From Cyclina sinensis (Eukaryota > Mollusca > Bivalvia > Venerida > Veneridae): a stretch of DNA of 64,000 nucleotides. The position numbers were made by a program, and so were the translations under genes. The notes beneath the pieces were generated by a model. That model had not been told where the DNA came from and ran no database searches. It saw nothing but the letters and a program-made list of their open reading frames with translations. The DNA lies in the NCBI GenBank assembly GCA_012932295.1, contig JAAONU010000016.1:31309290-31373289 (forward strand), given 5' to 3'. This document shows positions 11,038 through 24,154 of this stretch, piece after piece. Position 1 is the stretch's first letter. Every line of letters starts with the position of its first letter.

Positions 11038-11830
11038 TGTATATTTATAGAGGTCATTACAATATCATGCTGCTTCTAAGAATAACAGAAATGTTTCAAC
11101 GTCGAAATAATTGGACCTTTTCATAAATAAAAAAGATAGAAGATAGAAAACATTGTATACTACTCATTAACTGTATTTTCTCCTTAGGTCTCTGACCGTC
11201 TCTATCATTTACCTTATGCCGAAGTAAAATAAATCTGACTCCATTTTACTTAATGGACACTGACATTTCGAAAAAAGGCGGATGTTGTCGGAAGAACATA
11301 ATCACGCTCATTCGACGTGAGGCATTTTACTAGATTTTATGAGTGGTAACTTTAAAAGAAATAAGGACACATAATAGCAAACCTATTTTATTGTATCACA
11401 TATTTTTCACTATCAGCTACAGTGATTGAAATAAGCAAATAAAATGTAGAAATGTACATGGGAGATAATTTTTAGATTTTCCAGACTAACGTCATTAGAG
11501 TATTTGTAGGACAACAAATACTGTTTCCAGACCGCAGTTAAAGTGCAGAGTGATTAATTAAATTACCATTACTTTGCCAATGTCATCAATTAACTTAACA
11601 CCTTACATTACAATTTTGTCAAAGTACGTATTCAAATTACAAGTACTTTGTCACTGAAGTTTATATAATTATACATTACATTTACTGAACGTGTATTTAT
11701 TTATAGGTACTTTTTTTAATGACTAACAGATTTATTAAGCCTTAGTTTAACAGCATATGTAAAATATGAGTGCAGACGCTACCTTAGACGGAACAGATAT
11801 AATTATGACTTCATAAAAAAAACTTCTTCT
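11038..11830. other. No gene seen
   Basis: A+T-rich intergenic DNA after the LTR element. No coding frame, RNA gene or repeat unit was recognised. Confidence 0.55.
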
Positions 11831-11834
11831 CTAA

Positions 11835-12690
11835 AACCACAATGGCTAGAACTTAGATATTTGGCACGAAACATTGTCTAGTGAACCTCTACCAAGTTTT
11901 TTTAAATTATATCCCTGGGGTAAACATTTGGCCTGCCCGGGGGTCATAGAGATTCATATTATACATATAGTAAAAACGTATAAGAAAATTATCATCTGAA
12001 GCTTCAAAGGCTTGAGCTTAGATATTTGGAATGAAACATTGTGGACCTCTACAAAGATTGTTCAAATTATGGCCCTAGGGTCAAAATTGGCCCTGCCCTG
12101 GGGGTCATGGGTTCTCTTTATATACATATAAAAAAGTGATCTCTGAAACCGACAAAGCTATAGCTTAGATATTTGACATGAAACATTGTCTGGTGGACCT
12201 GTATCAAAATTGTTTGAATTAAAGCCTTGAGGCCAAAGTTGGCACTTCCCCAGGGGACTCAATGACCTACTTTTTTCTTATTTGATATGCAGTTATGAAA
12301 TTTGGACCATGTGCAAGATTTCAGAAGTAGAATTGAACTTTAATATGAACTGGCCTAGATTTTGACCTAGTGACCTACTTTCTTGTTTAATGTACAGCTA
12401 TGAAATTTGGACAATTTGCACAGTTTCAGATGTAAAACTGAACTTTGATGTTAGATGACATTAATTTTGACCCCGTGACCTACTTTTTTGTTGTTTGATG
12501 TACAGCTTGGAAATTTGGACCATGTATATATCGTAAAAATTTAAAAATATATTTTGCATGAAGTATGGTCTACTGACCAACATTGTTCAAATTCTTGTAA
12601 TAAACACTAGCTTACTCCGCTTTCACACAAATAGCAATCTGTCCTCAGGTGAGAGCTTTGGGGCCAATGGCCCCCTTGTCTTAATCTACT
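11835..12690 (+). repeat. Modular dispersed repeat, 'GGCCCTGCCC' core type
   Basis: About three diverged units of 130-170 bp. Each carries a CTTAGATATTTGG-like segment, an AACATTGT...CTCTACCAA-like segment and a G/C-rich GGCCCTGCCCNGGGGGTCA-like segment. They are followed by three units with TTGACC..GTGACCTACTTTTTTG and GAAATTTGGACCATGTG. The right end is AGGTGAGAGC...GGCCCCCTTGTC, matching the ends of 14105-15957 and 17150-18457. Confidence 0.75.
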
Positions 12691-14104
12691 TCTGAACTAT
12701 ACTTTTTACAGTTGAAATCGGCATTTGTATTAAGATTGCAGATAGAGAATGAATATTTATGGCATCAAGAGTCACTGTCTTTATAAAAGTTAAGTAGAAG
12801 TGTGCGATGTGCTCTAAAACTGGGACTTATTTGATCTTAATAAATGTTATTATCAAGAATAAAACAGGCAAACTGTTTTATTATAGTCACACGTTTTTAC
12901 TTAAGAAAAGAATACAGTCTGTAAGAATATTGTCATCAATAATTGATACTCTAACTACAATGGCATGTATATAATATTGTCGTTTATATACTTTTAGTAG
13001 GAGAAAATATATTCATTTTAACAATTAGATGTTATGGGGACGCAGCACTATATAATGGTCAGTATTTCAAGGAAAAGAAATGCAAATTTCTAGACTGTCA
13101 GTCGTTTTTGGACAACTTTGGCAAAATAACCCTCCATTTAAAAAAAAAAGGCAATAAAACATCAGTACAATGAAGTCTCTGTTATCGAAAAGCACATAAA
13201 TGTATGTTTTATTTTATAAATGTTACAACAACAACATAAACCACCACAGTCAGGACAATGTATTGACAATATGATTAAGGAACCTTCACATTTGGAACAA
13301 GTTCTCATGTGAGGGTCAAAGCGTGCAATGTGTATTTGACACGGTGTTTTATGCTCTTGCTCTTTCAGTCTTTCTCTGAGAATAGTGCCATCTATCTTTT
13401 CACTTACATGTCATTTCCAGAAAAATGTTTTTTGTCTAGTGTTTGCAATCTTACCTAATGTTTTACTGTTTTATTTTCCTATATATTTAAAACGCAATAC
13501 AGCATTTTTCAGCGAACTGTTAAGTAGGTTACTATAATCTCTTTGATCCCATATGTAAAGCTATCGAATATATTTCTTGGAGTGAAAATGACAGCAATGA
13601 ACTACATCTGTCAATTAAACAGTAATCGGCGTAAAGAAGTAGGAAATTGATCTCAAAACTATTAGGGAAAATACCGGGTATTCAACTTTAAACAGCTAAA
13701 TAGCAGTAACGGAGCATTTTGCCCTCAAATACTGTAACAGTAATTTTAAAAACTTTGATTCATTTTACTTGAATTCGAATAGTTCTGCAAGTACTAAAGC
13801 ACATGGATAATGTTTGATACGATCTAGTTAGAAAAAAGCAAAGTCGCGTAACAGCTTGACAGCTTAATAAATCAAAATATCCAGTTTAGTAAAACATTTT
13901 TACGTACACAGGTGCAAAAACAATAGTGTGTCTAAACGAAATTCAAGTTTTAATCTATTATAACGTAAATCTAGTTGTCAACATTTCTCATCTTCTGAAT
14001 ACGTACGGCTTGATCACGTTGAATCATAAAAGGTAGTCAAATTTCTGCCCTCTCAATACTAGCAGTGATTTATCTTCCAAAAGGAATGAAATCCAATTCG
14101 TTTT
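12691..14104. other. No gene seen
   Basis: A+T-rich intergenic DNA. Short open frames are not supported by motif or composition. Confidence 0.55.
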
Positions 14105-15957
14105 AGCTCACCTTAGAACAAAGTGCTCAAGGTGAGTTTTTCTGATCGGTCTTTGTCGTCGTCCGTTCGTCCGTACGTCTGTCGTCAACTTCATTCAAAC
14201 GACATCTGCTCTGAAACCACTGGGCCAAATTTAATGAAACTTGCCTTCGATGTTTGTTGCATGAAGCTCTACCAAGATTGTTCAAATGGTTTTGGACTAT
14301 TGCATTTCTGCGTCACTGGAACTAAAAATAGATTTTAACAGTTTGGTTTTTAAAAATTCTTCTCAGAAACCTCAAGGCCTGGAGTTTAGTTATTTGATAT
14401 GAAGCATCATCTAGTAGACCTCTACCAAGTTTGTTCAAATCATAGCCACTGGGTCAAAAAAGGCCCTGCCCCGGGGGTAAGTTGTTTATACAGAGTTATA
14501 TAGGAAAAAGTTTTTAAAAATCTTCACATCAGAAACCAAAAAGCATAGAGCTTAGATATTTTGTTTGTAGAATTTTCTGGAGAATCTCTACCAAGTTTGT
14601 TCAAATCATGGCCCCTGGGTTAAAAATGGCCCCGCCCCAGTGGTCACAAGTTTTACATTGAGTTATATAACAAAGAATTAAACAATCTTCTTGTCAGAAA
14701 CCACAAGCTCTATAGTTAAGATAATTAGTGTGCAGCATTGCCTACCTTTACAAAGTTTGTTCAAATCATGGCGCCTGGGTCAAAATGGTTCTGCCCTGGG
14801 GGTCAGTTGTTTTACATACAGTTATATAGGAAAAAGTTTAAAAATCTCATAATCAGAAACCAAAAGGCGTACTGCTTAGATATTTGGTATGTAGCAATGT
14901 CTAGAGGACTTCTACCAAGTTTGTTCAAATCAGGGGTCATTTGATTTTACACAAAGACTTATATAGAGAGAACTTAAAAAAGGGCTAGACCTTCAATTGT
15001 TCATTGTTATATCTCTTCCAAACCACGCCCTTCTGGTGGAGACATATTGTTTTTGCCCTGTCCATGGGTGTCTGTTCATCTGTCTGTCTGCCATACTTCA
15101 ATTCCGTTCAATAACTTGAGTACCAGTTGACCCAGAGTCTTCTAACCTTACAGGGTTAATGCCCTTAATAAGTAGAAAGAACTGGGTTAGTAGGCCAAAG
15201 GTCAGGGTCAGAGGGACCTCTAGAGTGGAAACCGCTTCCACTCAATAACACAAGAACCATTTCACCCATAACCGTCAAACTTCATAGGATGATTGTTTTT
15301 ACTAAATAAAAGAACCATAATGTTTTTGGGGTTAGTAGGTCAAAGGTCAAGGGCACAGGAACCTGCAGAGTGAAAAGTATTTCTGCTGAGTAACTGTAGT
15401 ACTATTTCTCCCAGAGCCTTCAAACATTTTAGGGTAATTGTATTGGAAGAACTCTATTGTTTTTAGGGTCCATAGGTCAAAGGTCAAGTTCACAGGGACC
15501 TCCTGTAGAGTGAAAATTTTTCTGCTCAGTAACTGGAGTATCACTTTACCCAAAGTCTTCAATCTTCATAGGATGATTGCCCTTACTCAGTAAAAGAACC
15601 CTGTCGTTTTCGGAGTCAGTAGGTCAAAATGCAGGGTCACAGGGACATGTAGACTGAAAACTCTGCTCAGTAACTGGAGTACCACTTAACCAAGAACCTT
15701 AAAACATAGGTTAATAATATTAGAAGAACCCTATTGATTTTGGGGTCCGTAGGTCAAAGGTCAAGTTCACAGGGACCTGTAAAGTAAAACTATTTCTGCT
15801 AAAATATTTGACTACCATTACACCCAGAGTCTACAAACTTATTGCAAACTTACTCAAACTTGCGAACAACGAACACCCGTAACAAACAATAATGATAATT
15901 GTAACTTGAGCAATGAGACACAGGTGAGCGATTTACGTCTATCATGGCCCTCTTGTT
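14105..15957 (+). repeat. Composite modular repeat with two different tandem cores
   Basis: The left end, AGCTCACCTTAGAACAAAGT, and the right end, CAGGTGAGC...ATGGCCCTCTTGTTG, contain the inverted segment GCTCACCT/AGGTGAGC. After a CGTCCGTTCGTCCGTACGTC stretch comes a first core (14230-14960) of about four 150-bp units of the GGCCCTGCCC type. A second core (15060-15840) has about five 140-150-bp units, each with AGGTCAAAGGTCA-like, CACAGGGACCT and CAGTAACTGGAGTACCACTT segments. No transposase is seen, so it is non-autonomous or a domesticated satellite-like repeat. Confidence 0.78.
15337..15763 (+). promoter_or_regulatory. Three perfect DR1 nuclear-receptor-type motifs in a repeat
   Basis: AGGTCA-A-AGGTCA occurs exactly at 15337-15349, 15474-15486 and 15751-15763, once per internal unit. 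Decayed versions occur near 15191 and 15621. The DR1 arrangement is the known target of RXR/HNF4/COUP-type receptors. Function here is not shown. Confidence 0.4.
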
Positions 15958-17149
15958 GAAGTTACTTGTCGAAATAATGAGACTCTGGATATATTTTGTA
16001 AAACTATACAACAAATAAAGAACAAATGTGATGACCATTCAGATATTTTACCTGCGAAAAATATACAGAAAGAAAACAAAAATTATCTATTTTGCCATTT
16101 TTTCTTAACAAATAAACACAATGTGAATTTTACATCTAAATTTACAATTTTCATATTAATATGATTAAATGTTGCGTAAACATAATTACTTATCATTCTT
16201 TGCTTTTAAGAAGCATATTTTAAGACATTTTCGATTAATTGTGTGAAATACAACGGTGTGAAACTTAAGAAAATTTAGAAGAAGAAAAATCAAAGCTACA
16301 AAAAAAACAACACGCTAACTTCAACGTACTTGTACCTTTTTGGTAAACAGTTTTCTCCTTTAAAATGCTCCATTTTATTTGATGCAGTAATCTTACTGCA
16401 GCATCTTATCTCGTTACTTTATACTGATTTGACTTTGTCCTGAAAAATGGAGCAACTGTCAACAGAATTAGATATTTCGTAGTATTAACCACAATGTTGA
16501 TTATATAGCGAGTTGTTTGCAAACATCAATTTACGGGCTGCTTCAAGCCAGACTAATAATTTGCACAGCGTGGGAAATTATTACTAAATAATTCTGTTGC
16601 TGTTTTATCAGGAATAGACATAATAACTCTAACGAGTGATCTTATCAGCATCATATCGTGCAAATTATAACGTTCGCTTGCATTTCTAGCTCGGCTGTTT
16701 TTGAAGAAAACACCGAAGTATTTTCATAGCCCTCTTGTCAGATGCGTCTGACAGTGCCTGCGTCTGCATCAGCGTCTGCGTGCAAAAACTTATACATTTT
16801 CAAATAGTTCTGCTATTACTTTACATATTCACTTCTTACTCAAACTACTTTTTTACAATGACGACCAATACAAATACCACAAGTTGCATTACTCTGCCTT
16901 CTTTATTCTTAGAATAATGACCCCTTTAGAATTTGTAAATTTCCTTGAAATCTTTTAATTGATTTGCAATATCTTAGTTATTTCTTAATATTTTTCCAGC
17001 CTTCAACAACCTCTTTATTGTGACAAGCTACTGTAGTTGGACAAGTAACATAATTCTGCAATCTTAATTTCTTGAAATTTTCCGCTTTTAACTTTCAACA
17101 ACAAGTTATTTACCTTGTTAATACTCTACAGGTCACATTTAGTGTAAGT
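15958..17149. other. No gene seen
   Basis: A+T-rich. A short remnant reading GCCCTCTTGTCAG near 16730 resembles the right end of the neighbouring modular repeats. Nothing else was recognised. Confidence 0.5.
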
Positions 17150-18457
17150 CTATCCTGATTACATTTGGAGTTAAAAACTTGGTGTCATGGGGTCAAAAAC
17201 AACGTCATCAGATCGACAATAAAATAATGTTTTTTTTTTTTCTTTTTTTTATCACTCAAGAATCCTTATTTTCTTCCATTTCATCATGAACACTTATCAA
17301 AATATTTGTCTTGATGATGTCTAGTTTAAGTTCAGAATTAAGTCAGTTTGGCTGAAAAGTAGGTTACTAGGTCAATTCATACATACCTTTTTGGCAGTCG
17401 AAAGATTGTATTTTCTTAACTATCATTCTGAAAATTTGTCAGAATGTTTGTCTTGATATATCTAGATATCATCCACACAGGTTACATGGGTCAAAAAGTA
17501 GGTCACCATGCTACAGGCCATATTTTCTATCTAAAGATGATGAACATTTGCCAGATTTTTTGTTTTGATGATATCTTAGTCTTGTTAAGAAATTGGTAAC
17601 GAGGGTCAAAAATATGTAGGGCAATATATTCGACATGATTATAATCAAAATTTGTCACAGTGATTGTCATGTTTCATAGTGGGTCAGATAGGGTCAACCT
17701 TATCATGATGAAAATTTGTCATACTATTCGTGTTGGTGATATCCAGATAAAACTCGGTCACATTAGTCAAAGAGTAGTTCATCTGGCCAGATGCTAGATA
17801 TTTTAATCGATTTTCATTGAAATTTCATGAGAATGTTGCCTTGATGGTATCTAAAATATGTTCCAATTTGGGTCACATTTAGTCAAAACAGAAGGTCACA
17901 ATTCGTGACGTTATGATGTCAATCAGATATTAATTTAAAAAAATCAGAATGTTTCTCTTGCTTATATTTAGGTCATATAAAAAGGTATGTAATTCGAAGG
18001 CAGAATATAGGTCAGCTAGCTAAAGACCCCATTGACTACCTGAAAATCCAAAACAAATTTTTAGAAAATAAAATTGTCTTGATGATACTAAGGTCATACG
18101 TGAATGTGGGTTAACATGGGGTCTAGAAAGTAGGTTACAAAACTAGAAATACATTTTCTATTCGATCCGTCAGAATGTTTGTGTTGATGATGTCTGTGGG
18201 TCACGTCGGATATAAAATAGGTCACCTGACTAGAGGCCACATTGTCTACATGATCTTAATAAAATATTGTCAGAATGGTGTTAGTCTTTATGATATCTAG
18301 GTCATGTCAAAACTGGGTCACAAAAGTAAGCCATCTATTTAGAACATAACAGAGGAATTACCCAAACTTAGTCAATTTTGTTCATTCTTACAAATTTAGT
18401 CATCATGCGAAAGAGTACTCAGGTGAGCTAAATAGGGTCATCATGGCCCGCTTGTTA
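17150..18457 (+). repeat. Modular dispersed repeat, TTGTCAGAATGTTTGTCTTGATG core
   Basis: About nine diverged units of 100-120 bp. Each combines an AATTTGTCAGAATGTTTGTC-like segment, a TTGATGATATCTAGGTCA-like segment and GGGTCAAAAAGTAGGTCAC. It ends AGGTGAGCTAAATAGGGTCA followed by CATGGCCCGCTTGTTAG, the same right terminus as the repeats at 11835 and 14105, so this is a third core behind a shared end. Confidence 0.75.
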
Positions 18458-20415
18458 GATAACTAAATTATCTAATTTTTGAAGACCTGCAGATGCCATA
18501 GTCAACATGGAGGACATGGAAATACAGTGTTCTATATTAACTACATAATAATCGTTATTTATATTCTGTTTATTTTTTTTAACATTTCATGATTTGCAGA
18601 CAAAATATAATACTCATTTCTGAATTTCTAAATTATTCCACAAGATGATCGATTCACCCAACATACGCCTGTTTCAATTCAAAGTAGTTATGGCGTTCAT
18701 ATTCAAAAACAGCTTTCAATACTCTCTCAAAAGTAACTGCAGCCGAGCGTTGTCACCCGCAGGCATTGCTTTTGTTTGAAATTAAGAAACTCATCACACT
18801 AACTATGACATATTCAAGTCACGTTTAAAATTAACAAAGGATATCAATGAACCTTGATCTGCATGAAAGGCCCTCAAAGAAGAGATGAAAGTTTTGCAGA
18901 ATACAGAGTTCGAAAATTTCTTGTAATATATCGTAAAAAATGCAGAATAACAAAATTCGAGTTGTATATGCACGGCAATAATTCTTATTCAGTCAACTGA
19001 AATGCAACTCGATGTATCACCCAATGCTTGTCTGTTTTAGTAAATTAACCGCTACTTGTTTCATAATACATGTTCTCCTTGGAGTTTTCATTTTTATTCA
19101 TCGCCCGTTAAGATTTTAAACATTTGTTGATATAAAACATTTTTCATTTATTTTTTCTTTATTTCCCGATATACTCCGTATTAAAAAGAAGCTTAAACTA
19201 TACAAAACACCCAAAGGAAGGAACGTAGGCTTTGTTACTGTAAAGTGAAAGTAGGATCGCTGCTAAAATTTAATTGGTTGACAAAAAATCGTCAAAATTT
19301 AATTGGACACTTGCCACGAAAAAGAAAGGACTCTCAGAAACGAGCGCTTAGGTTTTCTGATGTAAAACTGGTAATATGTTATTTTACCTCATTTTCCTCT
19401 GTGGCGAGCCTTACGATAATTTTGCAAATGACTCCCATACAACTATTCCCACAGAGATTGGCATTTCCCTCAAATTGAGGCCCCCCAGCTGGCCCGTTTG
19501 TAAAAAAATAAAAGGGCTCATTTTCAAAGACTCTTAAACATTTTATTCAGCTCTTTTCACCTCGTAAGAGAAACGCAGTCAACCTTTCAATTTGCAATGG
19601 TCATGCAATATTGCGTAACAACTGATAACGAGTTCGCAACTTTATAGCCGTGTATATTACACAATGTACCGTATATTCGGCGGCACGGATTATCAGAGAA
19701 TTCTCCAGACTGATCATGATATATAGTTTTCAAGCGTCTAGTAACCTTGACGTATTTAATTAAGTTGTTCAATGAGCGTCTGCTGGCCATGATCAGCTGC
19801 CTGATGATATTGTGCAAACTCCAATCGTAACAACTCGGCCTTTTCCGACAACTTCGTATAAAGACATACTGAAGTCGCCCGATGTGTTCCGAATGGTGCA
19901 AACTCCACACAGCGGTTCCATACTTTCAGTACAGTAATGAATGCCGAAAGTCATGTCACGTGATGATGGTCGAAAGTAAATAAACAAAATTTTAATACAT
20001 TTTTTAAAAAAATTTCATTACACACAGGCATGTTTAATCGATGCAGTTCCAATTGTGAATAAAACTAAACAGAGAAAAAAATAAATTCTTAAAAAAAGTT
20101 CATACATGTTTATTTAGCTGAAATCCAGCTAAGGTTAACCCGTGTCTGCAGAGATCTTTCCAAAGAATGAAGGGGAGATCACTGCGAGGAGATTGGATAA
20201 TGTGATGACGTTGTTATTTGTAATGAAAATTTATTTATTGATAAATTATTTGTTTCAGAGAACTTTATAAATATTAAATAAAAAAAGTTAAAACTTGTCA
20301 TATGATTTTTCTTTAGTTGAACATTTAAAAAAATACCAGTATATTTCTTTTAATTTCTTACACAAATTTCATTATATTTTTATGCCTAAAATGCATCAAA
20401 ATGAGCCATTTAGTC
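18458..20415. other. No gene seen; small palindrome at the left edge
   Basis: TTAGATAA and TTATCTAA (18455-18462 and 18468-18475) form a small perfect hairpin at the repeat boundary. The rest is A+T-rich with short frames but no domain that I recognise. Confidence 0.5.
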
Positions 20416-20417
20416 CA

Positions 20418-20545
20418 CTTTTTAAGAAAATTTTCTTGGAGGAGGCCGCTAACCCCCCCCCCCCCACCTACAGAAGAGGGTCACCCCCTTCCGTACCTTC
20501 CCCCAAGCCCCCCCAGTCAAAAATTTCTGGATCCGGCCCTGCTCA
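20418..20545 (-). repeat. End fragment of a dispersed repeat with poly-G/C tract
   Basis: On the minus strand it starts GAGCAGGGCCGGATCCAG and continues through G-rich runs, including 13 consecutive C on the plus strand at about 20453-20465. The GGGCCGGATCC start is a frequent repeat end in invertebrate genomes. Family not identified. Confidence 0.5.
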
Positions 20546-22020
20546 ATACTGATTAATACTTGTACAGTACCTCCAACAGAGTGACATATTTGTACACATC
20601 TCTTACATGCACATTTGAAAGACGTTACAGCAACATTCAGTAAATACAAGAAATGACCGAAATGTGAACTCGGCATATAATTGAATGATTTTACGAACGA
20701 ATGAGGATTAGTTTATATTCTGAGAAATTTAGTAATGCGTGTTCCTTCAGATTGGTAAACATTAAGATAATTTTGGTTCATAAAAACCCCATTACGATGA
20801 TAATAATAATCCATTCTTTATACGAAAGAAATATGACATGTCTATTTAGTTAAAGAGTTGTTTGCTTTTGTATTGAAAATTTGTTTGCTTTGTATACCTA
20901 TGTTATTCCAGTCATTGTCCTCTTCAAGCATTTCATGGCGAATATTAAGTTGATTGTTTATCCCATATATTTCTAAGTTACCTTTTTTGTCGGCGTGCTT
21001 GTAATTAAATTAATATTAGTCATTTGACAATAATTCTTGTTGAATATAAGTTGGTACCTTGCACAGTGTTATTCTGTTTCAATTGACATGTATCTCTTGT
21101 ACTATGTAATGTAAGTTTTTTTATAAATTAAATGAATAACTTAAGTATCATGTATTCATTATAGTAACTACAATCTAAAGTCTGACATCTTCTATAACAT
21201 TAAAGGTTCATGATTTATTTTTATTTGAAAAGTCTTTTTACTAATATATGTGTTTACAAACATTGCTTAACTCGTATTCTAAATATACAAAAGATATATT
21301 TATTACATTATATCACTTTTGTTAATACTATATTTATTCCTACAGAAGGTATTTTGTATACAGGTTAGAATAATCAGAATAATAAAATCCTTTGTATTAC
21401 AGAAACTACAATTTCAATTTTTATGATCTTCAGTGTTCTCAGTTTGACCATTGTTTATAAGCTCTAGACTCTCTTTTGAAATAAATTGGATTGAAATTTA
21501 TTTTCTGATAACGAGGCATTTCTTTGACAGTTTTTTTATTTAACAAAGAACAACTTTATAACGAAATTAGTTATTACATGTACAAACTGTATGTAGGGCA
21601 TTGTTAAACCAAATTATAATGAAAGATACTGATTAAAAATTATATTCTCGTTTATTTTTAAGCGCTTATCTTTTTTATGGGTCCGACAGATTTAGAAAAT
21701 TGTATTTTGTATGCATCTGAAACCTAATTTATATAATTAATCAGTCTACGATTCATGCTACTAGGCTAAATGACAGCATTTAATAACGCCTGTCAGTCAA
21801 AAGGTAATCGGCTGTTAGAAGAAAGTTACCAAACCAAGTGCTTCGAAAACCCTAAGTCGCCTTGTAACAAGAATTTAATATCTTTCCTTTTTAAACAGGA
21901 AGCTTTTTGTTTTTTCGTCATGATTGTTCTTGTTTATTTTTTTTTGTCTTATTCTGATAACTTTGGTATAACTTGTGTCTGACTACTACCTAAATTATTA
22001 TGTATAAGAAAAACAGTAGT
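20546..22020. other. No gene seen
   Basis: Strongly A+T-rich intergenic DNA. No convincing frames or repeats. It may include the 5' untranslated part of the LINE that follows. Confidence 0.5.
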
Positions 22021-22023
22021 TGT

Positions 22024-23829
22024 GACATACAATGTAAACGGAATTTCAAAGAAAAAGAAAAAAAACTGCAGTCTTATAGTGGATTAAAGCACTATGTGCT
22101 GATATATGTATGTTTCAAGAAATACATTATAGAAGTTAAGACAAAGAAAAATGGAAGAAAGATTGGGATATTGGCGAAATAATATGCAGCGGTAATAGTT
22201 AAAATCAAGCTGGCGTAGCGATTCTGATAAAAATAGTTAATAGATAAAAATAACATAAAAAACTGTAACAGTCTACGAAATTAACATAGGAAGATTACTA
22301 GCACTTCATATTCAAACGTTTTATTTATAAATATTTATGGTCCAAATAAAGATGATGCAATATTATTTAACACACTAGAATATCTTAAAAGGATAAATCT
22401 GACATATCCTTTTTGATGGGTGGTGATGTTAACCTTCCCTTAAATCTTGCTATAGACGACCAAGGAGAAAATCAGAATACTCACGTGAAATGTCGTACTT
22501 AAATAAAATAAAATCCTATTAGAAGAATATGATCTTAAGATGTATACAGAAACGTATGGTCCTGATAATAAAAAGTTTACTTGGTGTTCTTTTGTACGAC
22601 CAGAAATTGCTTGCAGATTTGACTGTTTATTTTTCGCAAAAATATATCAAATTCAGTAATAAAAACAGAAATCAAACTGAGCTTTAACTCTGGTCACTCA
22701 ATTGTATACAGGGAAGTCGATTTTGAACCGGTTCAAAGGGGACCAGGCATATTTAAGTTAAATAATAGTTCACTTTTATATAATTAATATAAAGAAAAAA
22801 AAATAAAAAAAGGTCAATTAAAGAAATAAGTAAAATAAATAACAGACAAGATGGGAAATAGTTAACAGCACAGTTACAAATGAATCAATAAAATATGCCA
22901 AGTACAAAAAACCACAAAAGAACAAGAGCAAAAAACTTATAAATGAAACTGAAAATTTAAAAGAGAAGTTAGCAGATCATTATAATGAGGCTCATGCCAA
23001 AATCTGGAAGATTAAAAAACAGAACTTGACGACTTATACAACAAATATATAAATAGCATTATGAAAAAAAATAAAAAGCCTATAATTTAAAATTAGATAA
23101 TTAAAAAAGAAACATTAAATGCCTTAAGATGCCTTAAACAAAAAAAACGTGGATAAAAAATTGTTAAATAAAGATGTTTATATCATTACTGATCAAAGCG
23201 AAATACTTATAGAACAAAAACAGCTCAAAAGACGGTGATCAAAGCAAAATACTAATATTACAAAAAAATCTATGAAAACATTTATCAGGCAAAACAACAA
23301 ACAGAATCTAAATATAATATTCTCGCAAATACAAATATAAAAAATAACGGAAAATGAACAAACAATCTGATAAAGGACTGATAAAAGAAGAATGTAAAAA
23401 GGCAATAAGAGAAATGAAAATTAAAAAGGTAAAAGTCGTGGGTCTGATGGTTTAAATGTAGAGTTTTTTAATATTTTGAAGTGACGTAAAAAAAGACCTA
23501 ATTGAATCTTTTATTTTTTCTTTTCAAAACAGTCCCTTATATCAACGACAGGCATAGAGTTTAATCACTGTTTTACCTAAGGCAAATGAAGATCTAACAT
23601 CATTAAATAATTGGGGACCTATTAGTTTGTTGAACGTTGGATATAAAATAATTGCAAAAGTAATAGCCAATAGAATAAAGTCAGTGCTACATATTTTAAT
23701 CGACTATAGTCAAAATGGATTCATAAAAGATGGAAACTAGGTAGGAGAAAATATCAGAATCTTGTATGATGCCATTGAACATTCCGAACAAAATCATACC
23801 ACCGTACTTTTATTCCTTGCAGATTTTAA
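22024..23829 (+). pseudogene. L1/Tx1-type LINE ORF2, first half (endonuclease and start of RT)
   Basis: Decayed but readable in shifting frames. The apurinic-type endonuclease starts TYNVNGIS near 22024, followed by a QE(I/T)H-type box near 22120 and GVAILI near 22215. The NIYGPNKDD segment lies near 22330 and FTWCSFVRPEIACRFD near 22580. Then come RGPGIFKLNNS (near 22735), GSDGLNVEF (near 23440, the KSPGSDG region) and the RT stretch LPKANEDLTSLNNWGPISLL with following KVIANRIKSVL (23570-23690). It stops abruptly at LLFLADFK (23805-23829), in the middle of the RT domain, where the TTAA transposon begins. Multiple stops show it was already decaying. The second half resumes at 40130. Confidence 0.88.
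23826..23829 (+). repeat. TTAA target-site duplication, left
   Basis: TTAA directly abuts the left terminal repeat. The partner is 40126-40129. Confidence 0.85.
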
Positions 23830-23860
23830 AGGGACTGACCCAGATCCTGGTGAATTGAAC
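23830..23860 (+). repeat. Left terminal inverted repeat of the TTAA transposon
   Basis: The first 16 bases match the right end with one mismatch; the next 15 match with a one-base gap and a few changes. Confidence 0.85.
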
Positions 23861-24088
23861 TTTTTAAAATAAAATATCATAAAAAACAAAAATAACACTG
23901 CACATTTTTTAAATTATACAAAATATTATAACTGATACATTTCTTGAGAAAGAAACTTTTCGAATAATGAAATTATAGCGCCTGTATGTTTCTATAATTT
24001 CAATCCGTTGCAACGCTTTGTATTGTAAACATTGGTCTAAATTTAGAACTACCTGATTATGTAGCGGCGATAATTTTACCACAATCGT

Positions 24089-24094
24089 CACGTG
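24089..24094. promoter_or_regulatory. CACGTG box upstream of the transposase-like gene
   Basis: A palindromic E-box 61 bases before the proposed start codon. A TTGCGCATGC motif (NRF1-like) follows near 24114-24123. A matching CACGTG lies upstream of the other gene at the opposite end. Promoter role inferred. Confidence 0.4.
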
Positions 24095-24154
24095 GTTTTC
24101 AAAAAAACGACGATTGCGCATGCTTCAACGCAGTCGAGAGTCAACACAAAAAAC

